Part shown: in pieces, positions 12,055-23,300 of the stretch
How positions within the stretch are numbered: position 1 is the first letter of the stretch
Layout: every line of letters starts with the position of its first letter
NCBI RefSeq assembly: GCF_030704535.1
Contig: NC_081812.1
Span: 22,977,501 to 23,041,500 of the forward strand
Length of the DNA: 64,000 bases
DNA from: Vitis vinifera
Lineage: Eukaryota; Streptophyta; Magnoliopsida; Vitales; Vitaceae
Reading direction: 5' to 3'
The notes under the pieces: model-generated
What the model saw: the letters and a program-made list of their open reading frames with translations, nothing else
The model's database searches: none
What the model was told of the DNA's origin: nothing
Translations under genes and position numbers: made by a program

Positions 12055-12572
12055 TTGAGGGCAGAAAGCATTTCTTTCCTCCAAACGAATGAAACTGTGC
12101 TAAGCCTTGCATCCAGTATCTGCTCTGGTGTTTCCGCTCTTGCTGGAGCACTGTGAACCCACTTCACCAAATCTATTCCTTCGCCAAAAGCCTCATCAAC
12201 CGGTAGTCGGGTAGTAAGGATCTCAAGCAGAACAGCGCCATAGTTATATACGTTTCCAGGTGCTGTAACTTGCATAGTATATGCATATTCTGATCAACAA
12301 ACAACAAAAAGTTCATCGGTTTGAAAGGGAGAGAGAAAGACAGAAGGATGTGACGAAAGAAGCATATTAAATTAGAGAATGATAATAAGAGAGTACCTGG
12401 AGGAATGTAACCCAATGAACCTGCAACTGCACTGATACTCGCAGTGCCTTTGGATGGATCTAGGAGTTTTTATATGAGATTGAGATTTGACATCTCAATC
12501 TCTCCCACCAAAGGGTTGAAATCAGCATCTAGAAGTATGTTTCCTGAGGAGACGTCGAAAAGGAAAGCCATT
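12055..12572 (-). pseudogene. Truncated copy of the PXC3-like receptor kinase (3' end only)
   Basis: On the minus strand this matches the last part of the kinase gene at 19511-22290. It has an exon 2 fragment (12055 to about 12290, reading MQVTAPGNVYNYGAVLLE...), the intervening intron with the same splice sites, and about 170 bases of exon 1 (GSFGYIPP and the stretch before it). Because the intron is retained, the copy arose by DNA duplication and not from an mRNA. Homology stops abruptly near 12572 upstream. The end of the coding region (…MKKVVEMLQEIKQN) is missing at 12055. An insertion after the SKLLDPS region and a roughly 22-base loss near the HLD motif show decay. No promoter or receptor part is present, so it is non-functional as a kinase. 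Confidence 0.9.
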
Positions 12573-14758
12573 GAGAATTTTTTGTGACAATTCTGCAACC
12601 ATTTTCTTCTCCAAAAATAACAATAGTTCAAAGTGCATAAAAAATTATTGACAGAAATATCTTGTTGTGAGAAAGATTATTAGATAGTGCCAATTGAGCA
12701 CATGTAGACAAATTGGACGATTATGGACATTTGACTAAAGCACCAGTACAAAAAACTTTTACGTCCGTTTGGTTTCGAAAATACTAAGAAAAGAAAAAAA
12801 ATGATTTTTTGATGTTTGATTGTCTTATAAAAAATATAAAAGAAAATAAAATATAATTAAAACTAATTAAAAACTTATATATTTTTAAATTATTTAATCT
12901 TTATATTGATGAATTAAAATAAATAAAATAAATTTAAAGTAACAAAAAAAAATAATTTATCGATTTTTAATCTATTTTTTATTTTCTTTCATTTTTTTTT
13001 CCTTTATATTTTTTTTCTCTTATATTTTCCCTCAAATTTTCTGGAAACCAAACATAGCTTTAGGATGTATTTGGCTCCTGAAAAATTTGTCATAAGAGAA
13101 AGAAGATAGAAAGGAAAAGTAAAAAATAAAAAATAAAAAAAAAATTTAAAATTAATAAATTATTTTTATATATTATTTTAAACTTATTTAATTTATTTTA
13201 ACTTTTTCAATTCCAAACTAATTTTAACTATATTTTATTTTATATGGTACAATCAAATATGAGAAAGTCATTTTTTTAGTAAATCATTTTAGTCATTTAT
13301 AAATGATTTGAAGAGGATTTCCTCGTATTTAGAGTGTATTTGATTATGATTCTAAAAAATTGTTTTAATCTTTTAACACTTACATGATAAAAAATTTTAA
13401 GTGTTAGAAAAATTAAAAACACTTCATAAAATTATTATCATATGGACTCTTAATATTTGAAAGTGTTTTTCTTATAAAAATTAGATATTTAATAAATATT
13501 TAAAAAATCACTTTCAAAAATCTAGGAAAACATACCAAATGGTGGTTTAGGCTATAATTTTTTAAGTATTTCTTTTTTATTCGTAACACATAATTATGAT
13601 AAAAACACTTTTTTATTTTTTTTTATTTTATATATTCAAATATTAACTGATTTTTTTTAATAAAAATGTTTCCTAAATAATCTTTAGAAACAAAAATGCT
13701 ATAAACTAAAACTATCATTATCAAAATCGCCACCAACCAAGTTTTTTTTTTTTTTAATTTGAATAAATAACGAAATAAAATCCCTATATGATTGTATATG
13801 TTTTTGAAGGTTAAGTTACAAATATTGAATGATTTAAAAAGTGAAATTAGGTAGCTCCAACAAACTTTGGGTGGCTATTATTAAAAATGGTTTATTTTTA
13901 TCCCTAAAATAATTTTTTTGACCAATGACTCCAATTACCCCACTAATATATTTGGATAATGGAGAACCATTTTCAAAATATATAAATAAATAAAAATAAA
14001 TTTGCAAGTGGATGAACATATATGATGAACCAACACCATCTAACAATTCATTACAATTTCAATAACAAGTACACATAATATTAATCGTTAAAACTTTCTT
14101 AACAAACAAATACATTTAAAAAAACCATAATTAATATTTAATTAATTACTGATTATCTTTTACTTTAATTACAAAAACTAAAGTACAATAACCTGGATTA
14201 ATAAACTTGGACAACTTTTCACTTTCTTATCTTCCAAACACTTCCTCTCTCCTCTCTTTATCTCATTACAAAGAAGAAATTAAATACATTTATTAACTTG
14301 ACAACTATTTATGAAAAATATATATACTAAGCCATAAATTTAATTATTTATACTAATGGGTCTTTTGCTAATATAAGCACTTGTTGGTTTAAGTTGCAGG
14401 CCTCAAACTCCTTGAATTAATTATATATTTAATTAATAGCATAACCAAGATGATTATATATTTATATTAAGACAGCTCATCAAGTAAATAAATTAAGTTG
14501 TGAAGGTTGACCAATCACACGGTTTGCATAATCAAATGCTTCCGGATGCATTCGCCCATCTAATAAATTAGTACCATTTATTATAAGCCTTCAATCATTC
14601 CAGGGAAAGACATTAAATTATTATCACGTGCCAGGAAAATTTCCAATTTTGGCCTTGGGACATGAACTCAATGGAATTCAATAGCTGCAGCTATTGGCAA
14701 GTTGGCACCTTATAATCAACTGCATCCACTACTAAATTTAATTAGGCTGAAGCCAGAG
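12573..14758. other. AT-rich spacer between the two NLR segments
   Basis: No gene is seen. The region holds several small AT-rich foldback repeats (one at 12768-13058, a further one from about 13065) and, near 13980-14045, sequence related to the 4.65-7.17 kb tandem repeat, as expected if NLR upstream DNA was duplicated too. A 70-codon minus-strand frame at 13834-14046 has no recognisable product. Confidence 0.5.
12768..13058. repeat. AT-rich foldback element (MITE-like)
   Basis: It begins CGTTTGGTTTCGAAAATA and ends TCTGGAAACCAAACAT, giving short inverted ends (TTTGGTTTC / GAAACCAAA) around an AT-rich core of about 290 bases. It belongs to the same loose family as the repeats in LigB intron 1 and near 5156, 6447 and 60995. 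Confidence 0.5.
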
Positions 14759-14764
14759 TTGACC
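14759..14764 (+). promoter_or_regulatory. W-box (TTGACC) upstream of NLR 2
   Basis: The motif lies about 122 bases upstream of the probable ATG at 14886, in the same GAGTTGACCA context as the W-box before NLR 1. Confidence 0.45.
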
Positions 14765-14885
14765 ACATTCATTCACATGCCTGGATGCCGATGGAACGTG
14801 GAAGGGACGTTCTTCATCTCTGCGTATTCAACCCATCATAAACTGTGCAGAGAACCTTTACTGATCTAATAGCCATCGCTTGCCC

Positions 14886-17535
14886 ATGGCCGTATCATTT
14901 GCCTTCGACATAGCAAACCAAGTTGTGGGAAAATTAGGCTCACTTGCTCTCCAAGAAGTTGCCCTTGCTTGGGGTGTCCAAGCTGACCTTGAAGATCTCA
15001 AGAATACGATATCAACCATTCAAGCCGTGATCTCAGATGCTGAGGAGCAGCAATCCAAAATCCGCCAGCTCAGTGATTGGCTTCGAAAGCTCAATAATGC
15101 TCTTTACGAGGCTAAAGATGTGCTTGATGAATTTGAGTACCGAGGCTTTACGGCGGAAAGTTGCAAAAGGTGGGAGCATCGGAAAACAGGTACACAGTTT
15201 CCTTTCAACTTCAAATCCACTTGCATTTCGCTTCAAAATGGGTCACAAAATGAAGAACCTGAGAGAGAGTTTGGATAAGATTGCAGCTGATAAGTCTAAA
15301 TTTAATCTCACTGAGAGAGTGGTTGTTGTGGATGGTGCGCATGTGGTGCATAGGAAGAGGGAGATGGCCCACTCCTACGTGGATGCTTCCAATATTATTG
15401 GAAGAGACCAGGACAAAGAAAATATTGTCAGCATTTTGATGCAATCAAGTAGTGATGAGCAGGAGAATGTTTCTGTTATTCCCATCATTGGGATTGGCGG
15501 CCTGGGAAAGACAACTCTTGCTAAATTGGTGTACAATGATGAAAGGGTAGTTGCACATTTTGATAAAAGAATGTGGGCTTGTGTGTCTGATGAGAATTTT
15601 GAAATTGAGAAGCTAACAAAGAAGATTCTTATGTCTGCAACCAGGGGAAGCGCTGCTGAATCGTCTATGGATCTATTTCAAAATGACAGATCTTCACTTG
15701 CTGACTTATCCATGGATGAATTGCAAACTCATCTAAGAAATGCATGACACAATAACAGATATTTACTTGTACTAGATGATGTTTGGAATAACGATCGTGA
15801 GAAATGGCTCGAGTTAAAAGAACTGCTGATGGGTGGTGCCGGTGGAAGTAAAATTGTGGTGACTACGCGCAAAAATTCAGTGGCTTCAATCATGGGTAAT
15901 TTTCCCACACACGAATTAAAGGGTCTTTCCCACGATGATTGTTTGTCTTTGTTTGTCAAATGTGCATTTACAGATGGGCAAATTAAGCATTACCCGAACC
16001 TTGTAAAACTTGGGGATGAGATTGTTAAGAGATGTGGAGGGGTTCCTCTTGCAGTAAGAGCTTTAGGGGGCTTCCTTTTTCGAAAGGTGGATGAACATGT
16101 TTGGGTATCGGTGAGAGATAATGAAATATGGAAATCAAAAGAAGATAGAATTTTGCCTGTATTGAAATTTAGCTATGATGAGCTTCCATCTTACTTGAAA
16201 CAATGTTTTGCCTTTTGTTCACTGTTTCCAAAAGATTTTGAGTTCAACAACAGGGAGTTGATTCAATTTTGGTTGGCACATGGTCTCATTCAGCCATCAA
16301 GTCAAAACCAAGACTTGGAAGATATTGGTAATGAATATATTACTGAATTGTGCTCCATATCTTTCTTTCAAGATGTGCAAGATTGTAAATTTTGTGTTTA
16401 CTTTAAAATGCATGATCTGGTGCATGATCTTGCAAAGTCTGTAGCACAATTTGAACAGCACACTCTAGATGCTATAGAAAAAATCAATTCCAACGAGGTT
16501 CAACATGTTTTGCTTTCTGGCGATGATCCAGAAGAAGTTCTAACACTTCTCCAGAAAATAACCAAGCTTCGAACCATTTTGTTTAGAAATGGAGGGGCCA
16601 CTAGTCTGTCATTTGTGACTACTTGCGCTTCCAAATTCAAATACATGCGATATTTGGATTTAAGTGACTCTAGTTTTGAGGTGTTGCCAAGTTCCATTGG
16701 TAACATGAAACACTTGAGATATTTGAGCCTCTTACGGAATAAGAGGATCAAGAAACTCCCAGCTTCCATCTGCAAGTTGTATCATTTGCAGACATTGATA
16801 CTTGCTGAATGTTCGGAACTTGAAGAATTGCCAAGAGATATGGGGAACTTGATCAATCTGATGTTCTTGTCGATAACCACAAAGCAAAGAGCTTTGTCGG
16901 GGACAGAGAATGGGTTGGAATGCTTAATTTCTCTTCGTTCTTTATTGATTTACGCATGTAACAATCTGGAATTCATTTTTGAAGGGATGCAAAACCTCAC
17001 TGCCCTTAGAACATTGGTGATTGTAGGGTGTCCAAGTCTGGTGTCTTTGCCAACAAGTGTAAAACACCTGCCTGCATTAGAGAACCTGGTATTTGGGGAT
17101 TGTGAAAGGCTGAATTTGATGGATGGGGATGGGGATAGTGAAGACGATATTCAAGGCTCTAGTAGTAGACTCTGTACCTTTATCATTGGTGCTTTACCAC
17201 AATTGGAGGCTTTGCCCCAATGGCTCGTCCAAGGACCTACTACTAGCAACCTGCACTGCTTGGGTATCAATGGATGTCACAACTTCAAAGGATTGCCAGA
17301 GTCACTGGAGAATCTCACATCACTCCAGGAACTTCGTATTGGTGATTGCCCTCAACTTTCAACTCTGACAGAAGGGATGCATCGCCTCACTACACTAAAA
17401 GTTCTTAGCATTGATGATTGTCCTGAGTTGAGTAAAAGATGCATGCCAAAAATAGGAGAGGATTGGCACAGGATTGCTCATGTCCCAGAGATAAATATTG
17501 ATGGGGAATCTATTAAATGGACAACCAATAATTAG
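14886..17535 (+). pseudogene. CC-NBS-LRR gene, broken copy (paralogue of NLR 1)
   Basis: The sequence aligns along its whole length with NLR 1 and keeps every motif: MAVSFAFDIANQ start, P-loop GIGGLGKTT, VLDDVW, GSKIVVTTR, CGGVPLAV, CFAFCSLFPKDFE, MHDLVHDLA and the LRR tail to the stop at 17535. Two lesions interrupt it. A one-base insertion (extra C at about 15140, GAGTACCGAGGC against GAGTATGAGGC) shifts the frame in the coiled coil near codon 85. A TGA at 15745-15747, where NLR 1 has TTG GAT, stops the frame between RNBS-A and kinase-2. A 568-residue frame from 15829 could still encode NB-ARC C-terminal half plus LRR. A sequencing error could mimic the one-base insertion, but it would not explain the TGA codon. 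Confidence 0.92.
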
Positions 17536-18870
17536 GTAAGGAAGAAACCTTCTTTACATATATCTAACACAGTTATACTCTTTTCCTTGTTTTATTTTCT
17601 TGTTAGATTCATATATCAACTACCCTTTCTTGATTCCATCTTGTCATTTGAAACCTAATGTCTATTATGTTATTCATGTGTTAGTGAATCAACTTAATAA
17701 GATGACTTTCACTAGTTTTATAAGCATGCACTTGTGTTTTTATTTTCAATATCCTAGGAAAACTTTCAAGCTGCAGAGAATTTGATCACAGGAAACATTG
17801 ATTTTTTATTCACCTAGTACACTAGATAAGGCCCATGAAATGGTGGTTCCTAAACCAATTTTCATGCATGCTCTCTGATGGTTATATTATAAGTGAATAT
17901 TCAGTTAACCACACTGAAGATTATTCACAGCGCAGGGAAGGGGCAAAGGCAAACTTCACTACTGCCAGATCAAAGACCTTGAAGCGGCACACAAAACTTA
18001 AAAGGCATTCTTTTGCTGATTGGAAATGTTGCCTTCTTTTGAGATGATGAAGAAGCTTCTTGATTTGGTTTTCTTGGTGGGTGTTTTACTGTTAATTTCC
18101 TTATATTATCATTGTTGAATTGTATTGAATTCTTAGTTGGGTGTGTTTCTTTTGTATTTTACTTTAAATATCTTCATCAATGTCTATTTAAACTATGAGA
18201 GTCAAATGACTTAATTAATTTGATTGCATTTATTGTCTAAAGTAAGTTGATTTGTTTTTAGATGTGAACTATATTTTAAAAGGATGCTAACTAACCATAA
18301 TTCCGAGTAGAAAATATAAATTAAAAATGCATAAATCTATATATTTTTCATGGGTAAACCACTGCATGAGGGAGGGGCTGCAAAACCCCCAATGCCTCCA
18401 TGTTCTTTGGATTGAAGACTGCCCTCAATTATCATCTCTCCTAGAGGGAATGCAACTGAGTATTAACGCTCTACAAGGATGGAAACACTGCGCTCTGTTA
18501 ATTGGTTTCAGAACTGCCCTTCCAGATAATACAGTGGACAGAATGGATTGAGTTGCCTCCATCCCTTGCATCCACTTAAAGTTTTGTTTTGTATTTGAAG
18601 CAGCTGCAGATATGGTGATCCTGCAGATAAGCCAGTAATGCTTTAATGCATTCTTCTTTTGGCTATGAAGCACATTGATTCAGCTTTCTCAACTGGTGTT
18701 TGACTGTGGATTAGTTCGTCTCATCAGTAGTGCTGCATTCTTGACTGCTGTGTTGGTTTCCTTATTTTGTTTTTCAAAGCTCCACGTTCAGTTGTTTTCA
18801 CTTTTCAGTGTTAAGATGTTATGCTATTTGTTATGAAGATATAAATTGCTGAGAGTCAGACCATAGTCTT
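17536..18870. other. 3' flank of NLR 2, shared with the first copy
   Basis: It aligns with 10284-11700. A GTAAG donor again follows the stop codon directly. The stretch contains the LRR relic listed separately and no other gene. Confidence 0.6.
18352..18560 (+). pseudogene. Relict LRR-encoding fragment downstream of NLR 2
   Basis: The frame around 18395-18550 reads CLHVLWIEDCPQLSSLLEGM followed by non-LRR sequence, matching the relic at 11222-11440. It lies outside any complete gene and lacks a start, NB-ARC or regular LRR series. It may be transcribed as part of the NLR 3' untranslated region. Confidence 0.6.
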
Positions 18871-19510
18871 GTTGGTTTTGGTTTGATGATCTGTTTCATG
18901 ATAGTGAAGATGTGGGGAAGCATCAGTCCCTTCAAACTAGAATCAACTTCTGCCGTTGGCATTGCCCCTTTAGGCTGAACCAAAGATATAAAGCAAGTGA
19001 GAAGGTTTGATTGCCCTGTTTCATGTAAACCAGGAGAAATTTGGTAGGCATAATCAGTAACTTCACATGGTAATAAATCTCTAATTCCTCAACTAACCCA
19101 GTTGGTTTTCAGAGACTCGGATATATATTAAATGAACATTCACAAGCATCTCTTCCACATATAAATACCTTGAAACCAAAACCCTCAATAATACAATTGC
19201 AGGTCTAATAAAGACAGAAACTCAAAAGTGTGATGTAATCCTTTCTTATTGGCCGACCCTTCTTGCATTTTACCCAACACAACCTCTATTTCCAACTCAA
19301 ATGCATTGCAACTGCCATTTATCCTAAGGCTTTGGTACAGAACAAGATGGACATGAGCCCACTGCCTTCTCCCTCTTGGATGGCATTTTGAACTCATAGT
19401 TAAGTTGAACATATAAAATTTTGCCTCCATTTCTTGAAGACGGGAGAACTTCCTGACTACTGGATTCTTGCATTCATGGACTCAAGAGGATGTCGAAAAT
19501 GCAAATGACT
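18871..19510. other. 3' flank of the PXC3-like gene
   Basis: The stretch lies between the NLR-derived 3' flank and the stop codon of the minus-strand kinase gene, and probably contains the kinase 3' untranslated region. The corresponding place in the first copy (about 11700-12050) is unrelated AT-rich DNA. No gene was found; the 81-codon frame at 19185-19430 has no recognisable motif. Confidence 0.5.
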
Positions 19511-22290
19511 TCAGTTTTGCTTTATTTCTTGGAGCATTTCCACCACCTTTTTCATTTTAGGCCGTTTGGCAGGAGTGTTGTCGGTACAGAGTAAGGCAAC
19601 CTTAAGGGCAGAAAGCATTTCTTTCCTCCAAGCGAATGAGACCGTGCTAAGCCTTGCATCCAGTATCTGCTCTGGTGTTTCCCCTCTTGCTGGAGCAGTG
19701 TGAACCCACTTCACCAAATCTATTCCTTCACCAAAAGCCTCATCAACCGGTAGTCGGGTAGTAAGGATCTCAAGCAGAACAACCCCATAGCTATATACGT
19801 TTCCAGGTGCTGTAACTTGCATAGTATATGCATATTCTGATCAACAAACAAACAAAAAGTTCATCGGTTTGATAGAGAGAGAGGCAGAAGGATATGAAAT
19901 ATTAAACACAAAAGAAGCATATTAAATCAGAGAATGATAATAAGTGTACCTGGAGGAATGTAACCAAATGAACCTGCAACTGCACTGATACTTGCAGTGC
20001 CTTTGGATGGATCTAGGAGTTTTGATATCTCAATCTCTCCCACCAAAGGCTTGAAATCAGCATCTAGAAGTATGTTTCCCGAAGAGATGTCAAGATGAAT
20101 AATTGCCACATGATGAAGGAAAGCCAACCCTTCTGCTACTCCAGTAGCAATGTTGAGTCTTGTAGGCCAGTCAGGTTCATATTCTGATATCTTTGTTGGA
20201 TCATGAAGAAACTGAGCTAATGTCCCATTGGGTAAGTAATTATGTAACAAGAGAGCAACATCTTCATAGATTACAAATCCAATAGGTCTCATTAGGTTAT
20301 CATGACAGAGTTTGCTCAGCCTTTCAAGCTCTCTAATCATCTTGTTCTGGTGATGAATGATGGTTCGATCCATTGATCTCAGACTCTTCACTGATAGAAT
20401 CAGCCCAGAAGGCATAACTGCCTTGTAGACAGTGCTAAAAGTCCCGCTGTTAAGCTTATTTGAATCCTTTAGTGTAGCCTTAACCACAGCATCAAAGTCT
20501 ATTGCCTGTCTGAGATTATCAACAAACACATTCCCAGCTATTATCACTGCCCGGTTGTTAATTCCATCATCTGCAACACCTCCTGCTTTGGCAGCTTTTT
20601 CTTGTCTCTCCCTCATCATGAACAGCAAAACAACTACCGTCACTGATACAAAAACAGCCAAGCCAGAACCAATAACGGCTAAAATAATCCTGTAAGAAAC
20701 CTTGTGATGGTAGCTCTCGTGATCAGAACCATTAGTCCCACAGGAAGAACTCAATGGCTCACCACATAGCCCTTTATTCCCCAAAAAGCTGGAATTCGGG
20801 CTCTTTTGAAATGGTACAAAGGTGGGAACTGGGCCAGTGAATAAATTATTCGAGAAATTAACCTCTATCAAACTCAGCATACCCTTCAGTGCAGATGGAA
20901 TATTCCCAGAGAGCTGATTATTAGATAGATCCAAAGAAACCAACTTGTCAAGCTTCCCTAATTCAAGGGGCAACAGTCCATGGAGATGATTGAAGCTCAA
21001 ATTCAAGGCTATCTGTAAGTTCTTGATGTGACCAATCTCAGGAGGGATACTTCCAGTTAGATAGTTACTGCCCATTTGCAATTCAAGCAGTTTTACACAA
21101 TTCCCAATCTCATGAGGTATCTCCCCTCTTATTGAATTCTGACTCAACAGCAGATACTGCAGTCTCGATGTGTTGCAGAGATCTCCAGGAATTGTGCCAT
21201 TGAATCTGTTATTGCTCAGGTCAAGCTTGTTCAGATTCTTGCACCTAAGAATTGATTCCGGAATATCTCCAAACAGACTGTTACCGGAGACAATCAGTTC
21301 CTGCAAATTTGTGAGCTGCCCAAGTCCTGGAGGGATCATTCCTGTGAACCCATTTGAGGCTAAATTCAAGAGAGTGAGATTAGAGCACTGAGCAAACTCT
21401 GGGACAATCTCACCAGAGAGATTGTTATTATCTGCTTCAAAGTAAGTAAGGCTGCTAACATTGCCAATTGACCTTGGAATGTTTCCTATAAGATTGTTAT
21501 TACCAATCCGGATATTTGAAAGACCCTTGCATTTCCCAACCAATTCAGGTAGATTGCCAGTTAATTCATTCTGTGTCAGAACCAAAACTTCCAGCTTCCC
21601 TGAAGCAAAAATGGTATCTGGTATCGCCCCTTCAAGCTGGTTGGAGTGAAGGTTCAACAGCTGAAGTTCTGAATGGGACCCCAGATTATCTGGAATTTTA
21701 CCAGCTAATTCATTCTCATAGGCTGTGAAAACTCTCAGATTGGTCAAGTTCCCCACCCAAATTGGGATAGAACCATTGAATTTATTGCCAGATATTTGAA
21801 ACTCCTGCAGTTTTTCTAGGCTCTGAAGTTCGTCAGGTATTTCTCCTATGAGCAAGTTATTGGAAAGGTTCAATGATCTAAGGTTCCTGAGGCTACCCAA
21901 CTCTATAGGAATTGAGTTGCCAAACTTATTCCAAGATAAATCCAGAAACACAAGCTCGGATAAATTCCCAAAAATTGAAGGAATTGATCCATGGAAATTA
22001 TTATCAGAAAGGTCAAGCGACTTCAGAGATTTGAGCCCAGAAATGAGAGTCAAGTTACCTCGGAGGCCACGGTGAGAAAGATCAAGCCTCTCCACAATCA
22101 ACTCGTCCGCTGCACAACCAATGCCTCGCCAAGAGCAGTAGTCTGAGTTGTTGACATCCCACCCAGGTACTCCAAGCTCTTTGTTAATTGCTAACAATGT
22201 GGCTTGATCATGAAGCTGAGCATCCACAACTTGTGAAATTGACAGAGACCCCATTAGCACAAGAGACAACAGGCATACAAATGCCATCAT
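19511..22290 (-). CDS. PXC3: LRR receptor-like kinase, PXC3 type (atypical kinase), 2 exons
   Basis: Exons 22290-19950 and 19836-19511 join in phase (GYIPP|EYAYTMQV) with GT-AG splice sites, giving 888 residues; Arabidopsis PXC3 (At2g41820) is about 890 and strongly similar throughout. In order: signal peptide (1-24, ending VVDA), LRR N-cap with YCSWRGIGC, about 20 LRRs, SSCG cap, one membrane helix (about 533-555), then a kinase domain. The protein sits in the plasma membrane; PXC genes are linked to vascular development. The kinase looks atypical: the catalytic HRD is HLD (about 731-733), DFG is replaced by GEI (about 751-753) and the glycine loop is poor (SGTFSTVY), while the VAIK-type lysine (LSVK) is present. 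I chose the ATG at 22290 over 22383 because it starts the signal peptide directly. A duplicated stub of its 3' end lies at 12055-12572. Confidence 0.96.
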
Positions 22291-23300
22291 GGGGTTGTCT
22301 TCTTTTGCTGGTGAAATGCCTCTCCAATGAACTATAGTTTCTTTCTTACCCAAACCCCCAGAACCCCAACCAGAAGGCCGCAAAACCCAGTGACTGCAAG
22401 ACTGAATCTTCTGTACTTTCCCTCAACAAAAAATGTCTGATGAAAACCCACCTTTCCTTTCAGTGATTGTCCTCCCCTCAACCGTTTCTGGAGAGAGAAC
22501 AAAAAATCTCAGGATTTGGAGGAAATATCCTGAACAAACACCCACTTCTTCTTCAAGAATCACAGATTTATGGTAGCAACTGTACAAAGAGATTCAGAGC
22601 TTCCTGTGAAAACCATCAAAGGCACTCATTCACCAAGAAAATGCCCATGAACCCCAAACCCCAGACCCCAAATCACTTCATCAGTTTCTGAACAAAACCC
22701 ACTTCAGATTTCTTGAAACCGAAGCACTTCACAGCACACCAATCCCTCAATTTAGGGAAAAAGCATGGCAATCAAGGATTCAACCACTAAAACTCGTAAA
22801 AAAAAAAAAAAAATCCCATATCAAAAAAAAAAAAAAAAACCTCGCAGAAGCCAACAAACTCAAACAAACAAAAGAACTAGAAAAAAGGGGGTCTATCATA
22901 GAACATGGGTTCCACATGAAACACCAACAAGTAACAGCAATGCACAAAGCACAGCAGCAAAACTTCAAAAAAGAGAGGAGAGGAAAGAAGTGTACAATGT
23001 AATGGTACAGGGTTCACGGACCAGGTGTTTTACTGTGTCCCCGAGAGAATTGATAGAGAGAGAGAGAGAAAGAGATAGTTTTGGGAGTCAGAAAAGGAGT
23101 TGGAAAGAGAAAATTCTCCTCACGTAGCTTCACGAGAAATGAGCAGTCATGAGTGAATGAAGCTGCATAAAACTCAGACTGCTAGTACCATGGCATACGA
23201 TACTTCCAAGGATACACTTGAGCACCCAAGGAACCCAAGGCCTAGGCTCGCTCTGCTGTCTCCTCTCGCTCTAATTCTCACTAGTGGCTAATCATCCTCA
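22291..23300 (-). promoter_or_regulatory. Leader and promoter region of the PXC3-like gene
   Basis: The kilobase upstream (right) of the kinase start is less AT-rich than the surrounding intergenic DNA. It carries A-runs at 22798-22840 and a GA tract at 23055-23085, which reads as CT-rich leader on the gene strand, a common feature of plant 5' untranslated regions. The open frame at 22765-23127 is low-complexity lysine-rich translation of A-runs and is not a gene. Confidence 0.45.

Noticed and set aside
15829-17535. 568-codon frame as a separate functional NB-LRR gene
   Set aside because: It starts in the middle of the NB-ARC domain and continues the broken NLR 2 frame; no promoter or natural start was seen. 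It is annotated as part of the pseudogene.
22765-23127. 120-codon plus-strand frame upstream of the PXC3-like gene
   Set aside because: It is low-complexity lysine-rich translation of A-runs and a GA tract in the leader of the minus-strand kinase gene.
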